The notes under the pieces are model-generated. The model searched no databases and was not told where the DNA came from. It saw nothing but the letters and a program-made list of their open reading frames with translations. Positions 1 through 5,296 of a DNA stretch of 6,330 nt are shown here, piece after piece. The DNA comes from an uncultured Pirellula sp. (GTDB lineage Bacteria; Planctomycetota; Planctomycetia; Pirellulales; Pirellulaceae): NCBI GenBank assembly GCA_903892365.1, contig CAITIF010000131.1:1-6330 (forward strand). Reading direction: 5' to 3'. Both the position numbers and the translations under genes were made by a program. Positions within the stretch are counted from its first letter, which is position 1; every line of letters starts with the position of its first letter.

Positions 1-202
1 CCAGCGCAAGTAAATCCAAAGCGGCATCGCGAACGTACCCTCGAAGCACATCGGGTTCGCGGATGGTGGTCAGTGCATGCAGATCGGCGATAAAATAATA
101 TCCATCGTGAGCATCTTGCAGATCGATGTATTGTTTGATGGCTCCGAAATAGTTACCCCAGTGAAATCGGCCTGTTGGCTGAATCCCGCTTAATACTCTC
201 AT
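1..202 (-). CDS. trpS: Tryptophanyl-tRNA synthetase, N-terminal part (runs off left edge)
   Basis: Charges tRNA-Trp with tryptophan using ATP, in the cytoplasm. The 67 visible codons begin [20 protein letters not shown], the signature start of a class I TrpRS: the GIQPTG strand is followed by the HWGN form of the HIGH ATP-binding motif (residues 14-17). The segment [13 protein letters not shown] (about residues 38-50) matches the family's D-x-HALT region. The rest of the Rossmann fold and the KMSKS loop lie outside the window. ATG at 202-200 is the natural start because the conserved family sequence begins only a few residues later; no good Shine-Dalgarno site precedes it. It begins 48 bases after the pyrD stop on the same strand and probably shares that transcript. 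The family call is very secure; function cannot be fully checked from a fragment. Confidence 0.96.
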   Translation of the reverse strand, partial: MRVLSGIQPTGRFHWGNYFGAIKQYIDLQDAHDGYYFIADLHALTTIREPDVLRGYVRDAALDLLAL

Positions 203-250
203 GACTTTTGCAATTTCTGATTGGGAATAGGGATGTACTGGCCAGCGAAC

Positions 251-1189
251 TTAAGTCTTGAGACTTCCAACAATTTGTTTCACCGAAGTCGCCCCCAGCG
301 AAGCGACCGCATTGGGCAACCCTTGAATCATTTTGATACTGGCGAGTGGATCATAGTAGTTTGCGGTTCCAATTTGGATGGCGGAAGCACCTGCAACTAG
401 GAACTCCATGCAGTCATCGAGGTTCGCAATGCCACCCACGCCGATAACGGGCACGCTCAGTTGGCTCGCAACTTGGTAAACACATCGCAGCGCGATCGGC
501 TTGATCGCGGGACCGCTCAGACCGCCGACGATATTGCCGAGCATTGGTTTCTTCTTGCGCCAATCGACCGCCATGCCCAAGACAGTGTTGATGCAAGTCA
601 CCGCATCGGTGCCGGCATCTTGAGCAGCTTTGGCAATGTCGACGATACGAGTCACGTTGGGCGTGAGCTTGGTGATGATCGGGCAGGATAGCACCTTTCT
701 GCAGCTTGCGACAACGTCGAAGCAACGTTGTGGATCCGTACCGAAATCCACACCACCCGAAACGTTGGGGCACGAGATATTCAGTTCCACCGCATGGATA
801 CCAGACGCTTCGTTGAGACGGTTAGCAAGAGAAACAAAATCCTCGTGCGATTTACCGGCGATGCTAACAATAATGTCTGCACCCGTCGCTTGAAGGTAGG
901 GCCAATGATTGGCAAGAAAATAATCGATCCCGTCGTTGTCGAGACCGATGGCATTGAGCAAGCCAGCGCTGGTTTCCACCGTTCGCCAAGGAGCGTTGCC
1001 CGGGCGGGGATTCTGCGTGATGGTCTTAGGTAAGATACCGCCCAGCTCTTTCAATGGGACCACGCTGGCCATCTCTTTGGCATATCCAAAGGTGCCCGAC
1101 GCTACCAAAATCGGATTTTTGAGCTTCAATCGACCAAGCTCCACCGAAAGATCGATGGAGCCAGCATCCGGATTCGTTTGACTCATCAT
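251..1189 (-). CDS. pyrD: Dihydroorotate dehydrogenase, class 1B catalytic subunit
   Basis: Oxidises dihydroorotate to orotate, the fourth step of de novo UMP synthesis, in an FMN-containing cytosolic TIM barrel. The 312 residues are a normal length for class 1. Visible motifs are NPILVASGTFGY (25-36), LPKTIT with Lys55, NAIGLDNDG (79-87), the catalytic-loop NISCPN with Cys140 as the expected base (class 2 enzymes use Ser), KLTPNV with Lys174, GGLSGPAIKPIALR (222-235) and the FMN phosphate-binding GVGGI (250-254) and GASAIQIGTAN (267-277). Cys140 and the GASAIQIGTAN form favour class 1B, which normally pairs with the FAD/iron-sulfur subunit PyrK and passes electrons to NAD; no pyrK is in the window. 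Two ATGs are adjacent (1189 and 1186). The first overlaps the upstream HTH stop as ATGA, which suggests translational coupling. Confidence 0.95.
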   Translation of the reverse strand: MMSQTNPDAGSIDLSVELGRLKLKNPILVASGTFGYAKEMASVVPLKELGGILPKTITQNPRPGNAPWRTVETSAGLLNAIGLDNDGIDYFLANHWPYLQATGADIIVSIAGKSHEDFVSLANRLNEASGIHAVELNISCPNVSGGVDFGTDPQRCFDVVASCRKVLSCPIITKLTPNVTRIVDIAKAAQDAGTDAVTCINTVLGMAVDWRKKKPMLGNIVGGLSGPAIKPIALRCVYQVASQLSVPVIGVGGIANLDDCMEFLVAGASAIQIGTANYYDPLASIKMIQGLPNAVASLGATSVKQIVGSLKT

Positions 1190-2343
1190 CCGCCAAGAAG
1201 GCCTTTACCCAATCGCTTGGAGATCGCTTCGGTCGGCAGTGGAATGACCGTCGCGTTGGCCATCGTGTCGGTCGACAAGATATCCAGCGTATCTTCAGAT
1301 TCCTCCGACGCTTCGTATTGAACCAAGTAAGCGCCCACTTGCAGGTAGTTCTCGTGAAAAATGGGAGGCCAAAAGTCTTCAGCACGGTAGGCCAGAGTTC
1401 TCGCAAGCAAACGAGTAGCACGCCCCGAGAAGCCACTCAAAACCATCTCGAGCCGTCCCAAGGATTCTCGAAAGATGTAAAAGACCAACGCGGCATCCCG
1501 GCCTCGAGTAGCGCCGCCCGCAAAGGCCCAGGTCCCGTCCGCTTGTTCGTAATACAAACCTGGTTCATCGGCGTTCTGAGTTTTGCTGAGTCGCTTTCCA
1601 GCGGAACAGGCTGGGGGATGCGGATCATGCTCACGATAACGCAAGAAGAACGGGCAAGCGCGCTCGGAGGCCGTTTTCACATCGTCTTGCGAAACAAAAG
1701 GATCGCAGCCAAAGGCATTCGCAAGCACCAATTCCACCGTGGGATTGCTCTTGACCGAACCGATGCAGACCATCGCTTTGTCGCCACCCATCTCGGAGAA
1801 GTCGTCGTAAACCCCTTGAGAACGGCTTTGCACCTGCTCAGCGCTCATTGTCCCAGGGCTCCAGACCAGGGTTTGCCGTAAATGCTCGATGTGAGGCATT
1901 TCCTTGCCCACGGTTTTCTTGCCGGAGATCGCTTTTGCGGTTCCGCCAAGCGTGGAAACACCATTGAGCACTTCACCAGCCAGCACACTGTCGGAAGCGA
2001 CGATCCAGGCGGTGTCTGCAGATTCGTTATCGGGTGGACGCCGAACGCCAACGCAAATCTCCAACCGCGATCGCCGAGCTAGCATTTCCCAGAAGTTCTC
2101 AGGCGTGATTGCGAATAGGGCACCCGGCAATTCTTCTGCCCGTGCGTAACCGTGCTCAATCAGGTAATCGCAAAGTCGCGAAAGGGCCTCGATTGGGATG
2201 TATTTGGCTTCATTTTTGAGAAGTGCCGCCACTTGGTGACGATCCAAGCCCGTATACTCTACGATTGCCTTGATCGTACCCGGCCGCTTGCGGCGATCAG
2301 GCGTGTGGCCGAGCAATTCGGCAAGTCTAAATGCATATCGCAT
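1186..2343 (-). CDS. XRE-like helix-turn-helix protein with uncharacterised C-terminal domain
   Basis: Protein of 385 residues that I cannot name. Residues 22-65 look like an XRE/Cro-type helix-turn-helix: GTIKAIVEYTGLDRHQVAALLKN has the spacing of two short helices around a turn, followed by YIPIEALSRLCDYLIEHG, a common extension in this fold. The rest (about 80-385) has no enzyme motif I recognise. It contains an IGSVKSNP segment (194-201) resembling the G-x-x-x-SNP element seen in sensor-like domains of some bacterial DNA-binding proteins, then CPFFLRYREHDPHPP (230-244) and a hydrophobic VFYIF strand (287-291) with FSGRATRLLARTL nearby. There is no signal peptide or membrane helix. Its last codons overlap pyrD by 4 bases, and trpS follows, so it is cotranscribed with housekeeping genes. 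It could be an autoregulator or a ligand-responsive regulator. The gene is certain; the role is inference. Confidence 0.88.
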   Translation of the reverse strand: MRYAFRLAELLGHTPDRRKRPGTIKAIVEYTGLDRHQVAALLKNEAKYIPIEALSRLCDYLIEHGYARAEELPGALFAITPENFWEMLARRSRLEICVGVRRPPDNESADTAWIVASDSVLAGEVLNGVSTLGGTAKAISGKKTVGKEMPHIEHLRQTLVWSPGTMSAEQVQSRSQGVYDDFSEMGGDKAMVCIGSVKSNPTVELVLANAFGCDPFVSQDDVKTASERACPFFLRYREHDPHPPACSAGKRLSKTQNADEPGLYYEQADGTWAFAGGATRGRDAALVFYIFRESLGRLEMVLSGFSGRATRLLARTLAYRAEDFWPPIFHENYLQVGAYLVQYEASEESEDTLDILSTDTMANATVIPLPTEAISKRLGKGLLGG

Positions 2344-2411
2344 GTCGTTCTGGGTACTTCCTAGCGACGTTTCAATTGCTCATTCGAAAGCCAAAGCCGG
2401 TTCGAAGGCAT

Positions 2412-2422
2412 TACGTCACGTA
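2412..2422. promoter_or_regulatory. Short palindrome upstream of the HTH gene (possible operator)
   Basis: TACGT-C-ACGTA is a perfect 5-base inverted repeat around one base, about 70 bases before the HTH gene start and inside the 143-base gap between thiF and that gene. Its position would suit autoregulation by the HTH protein. An arm this short occurs often by chance, and I see no convincing -35/-10 pair next to it. Confidence 0.15.
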
Positions 2423-2486
2423 TGAGTGAATTCTGGCAAGACGGTTAATGTTAAGGTTTCCGCCACTCTATGATACCATAAACCCC

Positions 2487-3500
2487 CTAACCGCCGATCC
2501 ACCTAGTATAAATTTTTCTTGCTTCGTCCGGACTTTCGGTTCCATGCACGATTGCACGACCGTCCGCAAAGACGCTTACCGAGTGAGGGGGCCTTGAGAA
2601 ACGCAACAAGTACGGATTCACTTGAACGTCTCCTTCCAGTCGGAGCCTTACCGCCAGGTCTTCAAGGCGGATAGTGTCGCGACCTTTGGATTGGATCTGA
2701 ACTGCCCCGCGACCGCAAAGAACTCGGGCAAGGGCCCCCGCCGATCCAGTCAAAAAGTCATATTGTCCTTTTTGGCAAACCCAACATTGTGAGGCGGCAG
2801 GGAGCCTTAGTTTTCGGACGCTTCCTTCCCACAAATCGAATACACGGAGCTGGCTGTCGGCGGTATCGGGTTGCAAAAGCGTTTTCACGACGTCCATGGC
2901 TTGCCAAGAAGCAATCACGCCCACAGCTGCACCCAGTACACCGGCCGAATCGCAGGTCTGCATTTGTTCGATGGGTGGAACGTCCGGAAGCAAACATCGA
3001 AAACAAGCAGTTTTGCCAGGAAAAAATGTCATCGCTTGCCCGGACACGCCGACGATTCCGGCATGAACCCAAGGAATCTTGTGCTTCCATGCAACCTCAT
3101 TGATTAGGTAACGCGTTTCAAAGTTATCTGTTCCGTCGACAATGCAATCGACTCCGGTGAGCCACTGTTCTGCATTTTCGAAAGTGATGTCTTCTACCAC
3201 GGCCTCCAAAGCAATGTCAGGATTGATCGCAAGCAGATGGGCTTGTGAAGCAATCGCTTTCGGACGAAGCTCCAGGGCGTCGTGAGTCGTATAAAGGGCT
3301 TGCCGAGGAAGATTGTCCAGTTCGACCCAATCCCGATCGATCAGTCGCAAAGATCCGATCCCCATTCGGCAAAGCCGTTCGGAAACCATGGCACCTAAAG
3401 CCCCCATGCCACATATCGCGACTCGCGATTCGCTCAATCGCTTTTGTCCAGCCTCACCCACTTGGTGGAATGCGCGTTGACGTCGATATCGATCGGACAT
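2487..3500 (-). CDS. thiF: ThiF/MoeB-type sulfur-carrier protein adenylyltransferase
   Basis: E1-like enzyme that adenylates the C-terminal Gly-Gly of a small sulfur carrier (ThiS in thiamine thiazole synthesis, MoaD in molybdopterin synthesis) in the cytosol. The 337-residue protein shows the RYRRQ start (4-8, arginine finger), the nucleotide loop GMGALG (31-36), the acidic switch DRD (55-57), N63 with RQ (66-67), Lys81, GTDNFETR (123-130), zinc pairs CFRC (167-170) and CWVC (239-242), and QTCDSAGVLG with Cys183 at the place of the ThiF persulfide/acyl-disulfide cysteine. The C-terminal extension, with LCGRGAVQIQ (261-270), NPYLLRF (295-301) and FADGRAIVHG (311-320), resembles the tail of Bacillus-type ThiF more than E. 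coli MoeB or ThiF. In bacteria with few E1 genes one copy may serve both pathways. No thi or moa gene adjoins it. Start at 3500 is set by the conserved N-terminus. Confidence 0.9.
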   Translation of the reverse strand: MSDRYRRQRAFHQVGEAGQKRLSESRVAICGMGALGAMVSERLCRMGIGSLRLIDRDWVELDNLPRQALYTTHDALELRPKAIASQAHLLAINPDIALEAVVEDITFENAEQWLTGVDCIVDGTDNFETRYLINEVAWKHKIPWVHAGIVGVSGQAMTFFPGKTACFRCLLPDVPPIEQMQTCDSAGVLGAAVGVIASWQAMDVVKTLLQPDTADSQLRVFDLWEGSVRKLRLPAASQCWVCQKGQYDFLTGSAGALARVLCGRGAVQIQSKGRDTIRLEDLAVRLRLEGDVQVNPYLLRFSRPPHSVSVFADGRAIVHGTESPDEARKIYTRWIGG

Positions 3501-3553
3501 GAAATAGGGTTCAGGAATAAGAATAGGAAGCGTTGTAATTCATCCAGGCTAGT

Positions 3554-3583
3554 TTGCAAAAACGGAAAGGGGACTAGTATAAA
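3554..3583 (+). promoter_or_regulatory. Candidate promoter for the beta-propeller gene
   Basis: TTGCAA (3554-3559) and TATAAA (3578-3583) are 18 bases apart and would give a leader of about 45 bases before the ATG at 3634. The same AT-rich core reads TATACT on the minus strand (3581-3576), so a -10 for thiF could overlap it, although no good minus-strand -35 is visible. The 133-base divergent region is the expected place for both promoters. Consensus match is only moderate. Confidence 0.3.
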
Positions 3584-3633
3584 TTGTCCATTCAAAACAA
3601 ACATCACTTCGCCCATTCTACGCGAGTCACCCT

Positions 3634-4545
3634 ATGAAAAAAACTGTTGCTTTTGTTTTCCTCCTTTTATGCTGCTGCTCGTCCGCCTTCGTTCATTCGG
3701 ATGAGATTCGGCATTCGTTTCTGATCGCTGGGCCATCGTTTACAGGAATCATTGATGAAAACGGGCAGGAAGCCTGGGACTCGGGACGTCCTGGTGCGCG
3801 TGACGGTTTCATTTTGCCCAACGGAAATGCTTTGATCGCCTGGGCAGATGAAGTTCTGGAGATGAAGCCAGATAAGACTGTGGTGTTTCGTTATGCCAAG
3901 TCAGCCAACAACAGCGAGATCAGCACGGCCCAGCGGTTGGAGAATGGGCGAACGTTGATCACGGAACTTGGGGCACAGCCGAAGCTCATGGAGGTCGACC
4001 TGGCCGGCAAGATCCACGTTGAGATCCCGTTATTGCCTGAAACCGACAACGCGCACATGCAAACACGCATGGCGAGAAAGCTCGACAATGGCAATTATCT
4101 CGTGCCTCACTTGCTTGCGTTCCAAGTCAAAGAATACTCGCCCGATGGAAAAGTAGTTCGATCGCTTCGGACAGATCTGCCGGAGCTGGGAGGTCGCGAA
4201 GCAGAGAACTGGCCTTTTACTGCGATACGTCTTACCAATGGCAACACGCTGGTCAATCTTACGCACGGCAACCAATGTGTCGAATTCGATTCGGAAGGTA
4301 AGGTCGTTTGGAAAATGGGCAACCAGTCCTTTCCAGAGAAACCATTTGCAGACCCATGCGGTGGTCAACGACTTCCCAACGGCAACACGGTCATCGCAAG
4401 CTACGGAGCGCAGGGAGGCGTGAAGGCTTTCGAACTGACTCGGGAGGGAAAGCTGGTTTGGTCCTACACGGGCAAACACAATGTTCATGAAATCCAAATC
4501 TTGACCACCAACGGCAAGCCTATCGAAGGTCTACCTCTGAAGTAA
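3634..4545 (+). CDS. Exported beta-propeller protein with NGN repeats
   Basis: A 303-residue secreted protein of unknown substrate. The N-terminus has Lys2-Lys3, a hydrophobic core (about 4-12) and a plausible Sec cleavage site after VHS (20-22). Three cysteines at 13-15 follow LLL but do not make a standard lipobox, so lipoprotein status is doubtful. The mature chain alternates two motifs. One is LPNGNALI and its relatives at about 61, 102, 150, 200 and 247, with a worn copy (TTNGKPI) at 291. The other is the strand G-K-V-V-W type (GQEAW 44, KTVVF 81, GKIHVE 125, GKVVRS 172, GKVVWK 222, GKLVWS 272). Repeat spacing of 45-50 residues indicates a PQQ-type or arylsulfotransferase-like propeller of about six blades. 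It is monocistronic: divergent promoter region on one side, intrinsic terminator on the other. It probably acts in the periplasm; catalytic versus binding role cannot be told. Confidence 0.88.
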   Translation: MKKTVAFVFLLLCCCSSAFVHSDEIRHSFLIAGPSFTGIIDENGQEAWDSGRPGARDGFILPNGNALIAWADEVLEMKPDKTVVFRYAKSANNSEISTAQRLENGRTLITELGAQPKLMEVDLAGKIHVEIPLLPETDNAHMQTRMARKLDNGNYLVPHLLAFQVKEYSPDGKVVRSLRTDLPELGGREAENWPFTAIRLTNGNTLVNLTHGNQCVEFDSEGKVVWKMGNQSFPEKPFADPCGGQRLPNGNTVIASYGAQGGVKAFELTREGKLVWSYTGKHNVHEIQILTTNGKPIEGLPLK

Positions 4546-4567
4546 GCTGAGGACGCGAAACATCGAT

Positions 4568-4604
4568 CGCCAAAGATCCTCTCGTTTTTGGCGTTTTTGA
4601 TTTT
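4568..4604 (+). terminator. Rho-independent terminator of the beta-propeller gene
   Basis: A 7-bp stem, CGCCAAA (4568-4574) with TTTGGCG (4587-4593), encloses a 12-base loop and is followed directly by TTTTTGATTTT (4594-4604). It starts 23 bases after the stop codon. This is the layout of an intrinsic terminator on the plus strand, and it separates the propeller gene from the repeat region. Confidence 0.7.
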
Positions 4605-4718
4605 CTGGCCCAGTTCTGCCGCGCCCTCGCCTTTCGTACCGCGAGCCGATTTTCCGAATGTTGCTTCCAACCAAACGCACTAGCGCTTTGTCCAGATTGA
4701 AAATAGGGGGCGGCAATC
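4605..4718. other. Non-coding spacer before the repeat region
   Basis: No gene, clear hairpin or promoter is visible here. Reading frames crossing it continue into the inverted repeats on its right and have no family features. Confidence 0.5.
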
Positions 4719-4742
4719 GTAGCCGGACTCGCCAGAGTTCGG
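4719..4742 (+). repeat. REP-type hairpin A, forward copy
   Basis: A 5' GTAG tetranucleotide is followed by an 8-bp imperfect stem, CCGGACTC with GAGTTCGG (one G-T wobble), closed by a GCCA loop. GTAG at the foot of a palindrome is the known hallmark of bacterial REP elements, which are processed by RAYT (TnpA-REP) transposases. It pairs with the inverted copy at 4758-4781, 15 bases away. Confidence 0.65.
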
Positions 4743-4757
4743 TTTTCCTTCGCGGCA

Positions 4758-4781
4758 CTGAAGTCTGGCGACTCCAGCTAC
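4758..4781 (-). repeat. REP-type hairpin A, inverted copy
   Basis: Read on the minus strand this is GTAG followed by stem CTGGAGTC with GACTTCAG and the loop GCCA. It matches the forward copy at 20 of 24 positions. The four differences form two complementary pairs (C-G to T-A at 6/23, C-G to G-C at 10/19), so each copy keeps its own hairpin. Together the two copies form a 63-base REPIN/BIME-like unit. Confidence 0.65.
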
Positions 4782-4817
4782 CCAAAATCGAAACAGGAAA
4801 GAGCACTGGCCTTCAAA

Positions 4818-4846
4818 TATCCGATAGTTGGGGCAACAGCCGGATA
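4818..4846. repeat. Two-tier hairpin
   Basis: TATCCG (4818-4823) pairs with CGGATA (4841-4846). After a symmetric 3-by-3 internal loop, GTTG (4827-4830) pairs with CAAC (4834-4837) around GGG. It adjoins the left arm of the mirrored element and has no matching partner at the right end in this window. Confidence 0.45.
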
Positions 4847-4854
4847 GGAATCTG

Positions 4855-4870
4855 TATCCTGACAAGGATA
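4855..4870. repeat. Small hairpin inside the 18-base insertion
   Basis: TATCCT (4855-4860) pairs with AGGATA (4865-4870) around GACA. It makes up nearly all of the 18-base block that is present in the left arm of the mirrored element and absent from the right arm. Confidence 0.45.
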
Positions 4871-4877
4871 AAAGCCT

Positions 4878-4911
4878 GTAGCCGGTGGTTGAGCGTCAGC
4901 GACACCACCGG
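4878..4911 (+). repeat. REP-type hairpin B, forward copy
   Basis: GTAG (4878-4881) followed by stem CCGGTGGT (4882-4889) with ACCACCGG (4904-4911) and a 14-base loop containing GAGCGTCAGCG. It shares the GTAGCCGG start with hairpin A but has a different loop, so it is a second REP subtype. The inverted partner is at 5049-5082. Confidence 0.65.
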
Positions 4912-4932
4912 AATGGCGCAGCATGCGCATGA

Positions 4933-4957
4933 GCATCCTGAAAGGATGCAAGCAATG
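4933..4957 (+). repeat. GCATCC hairpin with AGCA tail, forward copy
   Basis: GCATCCT (4933-4939), loop GAA and AGGATGC (4943-4949) form a perfect 7-bp stem, followed by the tail AAGCAATG (4950-4957). The unit recurs inverted at 5003-5027 with two compensatory stem pairs. Confidence 0.55.
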
Positions 4958-5002
4958 TCGCGGGCTATCTCGCTTCGATTGAGATTGACTTGGGCTGCGT
5001 TT

Positions 5003-5027
5003 TACTGCTGGCACCCCGTCGGGGTGC
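5003..5027 (-). repeat. GCACCC hairpin with AGCA tail, inverted copy
   Basis: On the minus strand, GCACCCC, loop GAC and GGGGTGC form a perfect 7-bp stem followed by the tail CAGCAGTA. It matches the forward copy at 17 of 25 positions. Four of the eight differences are two T-A to C-G stem pairs. Confidence 0.55.
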
Positions 5028-5048
5028 GATGAGCGAACTGGCGTGCAA

Positions 5049-5082
5049 CCGGCGGTGTCGCTGACGCTCAACCGCCGGCTAC
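5049..5082 (-). repeat. REP-type hairpin B, inverted copy
   Basis: On the minus strand, GTAG is followed by stem CCGGCGGT with ACCGCCGG and the same loop as the forward copy. Of 34 positions 32 are identical, and the two differences form one compensatory pair (T-A to C-G). It lies 137 bases from the forward copy. Confidence 0.65.
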
Positions 5083-5089
5083 ATGCTTA

Positions 5090-5152
5090 GATTCCTACGG
5101 AATACCAGAACTCGGCTAGACTCTTTCATTCCTCCGGAATGCTAAGGCTCGG
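5090..5152 (+). repeat. Two direct repeats with ATTCC/GGAAT hairpins
   Basis: Copies at 5090-5115 and 5127-5152 each begin with a small hairpin: ATTCC-TAC-GGAAT (5091-5103) and CATTCC-TCC-GGAATG (5127-5141). Each then continues through a shared AC-CGG-like tail ending in CTCGG. Unlike the other pairs these are in the same orientation. The first overlaps the outer end of the mirrored element. Confidence 0.5.
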
Positions 5153-5176
5153 GCGCAACGAGTTGCTAAAAATGGA

Positions 5177-5249
5177 GGCCGACATATCAGATCGATGACG
5201 GACTGACCAATTCTCGAGGTGGTTTCTCTACCGATTGAGCGATGCCGGT
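5177..5249 (-). pseudogene. Probable tRNA relic
   Basis: Read on the minus strand from 5249, the sequence has tRNA features at the correct index positions. The acceptor strand CCGGCA pairs with TGTCGG at the far end (6 of 7 pairs, one G-T). T8 is present, the D arm GCTCAATCGGTAGAG (from 5240) is a textbook match with A14, G18, G19 and A21, and T33 is in place. The T loop ATCGATC at 54-60 fits TTCRANY except its first base. The anticodon stem (2 of 5 pairs) and T stem (1 wobble of 5) no longer pair, and no clean CCA end is encoded. The triplet at 34-36 reads CGA, but identity is unreliable; the acceptor and D arm resemble tRNA-Thr of other bacteria. Seen as a decayed gene or tRNA-derived fragment rather than a working tRNA. 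Confidence 0.4.
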
Positions 5250-5268
5250 AAGCGTTTGCTCAATGGTA
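5229..5268. repeat. Interrupted inverted repeat around the tRNA relic end
   Basis: TACC-G-ATTGAGC (5229-5240) is complementary to GCTCAATGGTA (5258-5268) except for one bulged G, an 11-bp stem with a 17-base loop. The left arm is the D arm of the tRNA relic, so the right arm is a second, inverted D-arm-like sequence. T5 follows at 5273-5277 on the plus strand, but as a terminator it would serve no visible gene. Confidence 0.35.
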
Positions 5269-5296
5269 TCCATTTTTCCATGAACCAATCGAAATC

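Larger units (their letters stand above)
4845..5097. repeat. Mirrored composite repeat element, about 253 bases
   Basis: Left arm 4845-4957 and right arm 5003-5097 carry the same modules in inverted order. These are TAGGAATCT, AAGC(C/A)T, a 34-base GTAG hairpin, a 21-base spacer, and a 25-base unit with a GCA-C-C hairpin and AGCA tail. The left arm has one extra 18-base block (4854-4871). Without it both arms are exactly 95 bases. The 21-base spacers keep their length but hardly their sequence (4 of 21 identical). A 45-base centre (4958-5002) lies between. No transposase or other ORF is inside. It may be a non-autonomous mobile element or a structured RNA. No REP-processing transposase is in the window. 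Confidence 0.6.

Noticed and set aside
1318..1881. Plus-strand 187-codon ORF
   Set aside because: It lies antisense within the HTH gene, whose own frame has a clear domain and the coupled stop; this frame is a shadow.
2503..3585. Twelve-base match CTAGTATAAATT at 2503-2514 and 3574-3585
   Set aside because: The first copy is coding sequence in the thiF 3' end and the second lies in the intergenic region; nothing flanking is shared, so chance is the simplest reading.
4030..4497. Minus-strand 155-codon ORF
   Set aside because: Antisense shadow of the beta-propeller gene, which has a signal peptide and periodic repeats.
4658..5032. Plus-strand 124-codon ORF
   Set aside because: It runs through the REP-type hairpins and is explained by translation of repeat DNA; no protein features are seen.
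4719..5152. Possible CRISPR array
   Set aside because: The repeats are inverted hairpins of several types with unequal spacing. There is no regular direct repeat with unique spacers and no cas gene.
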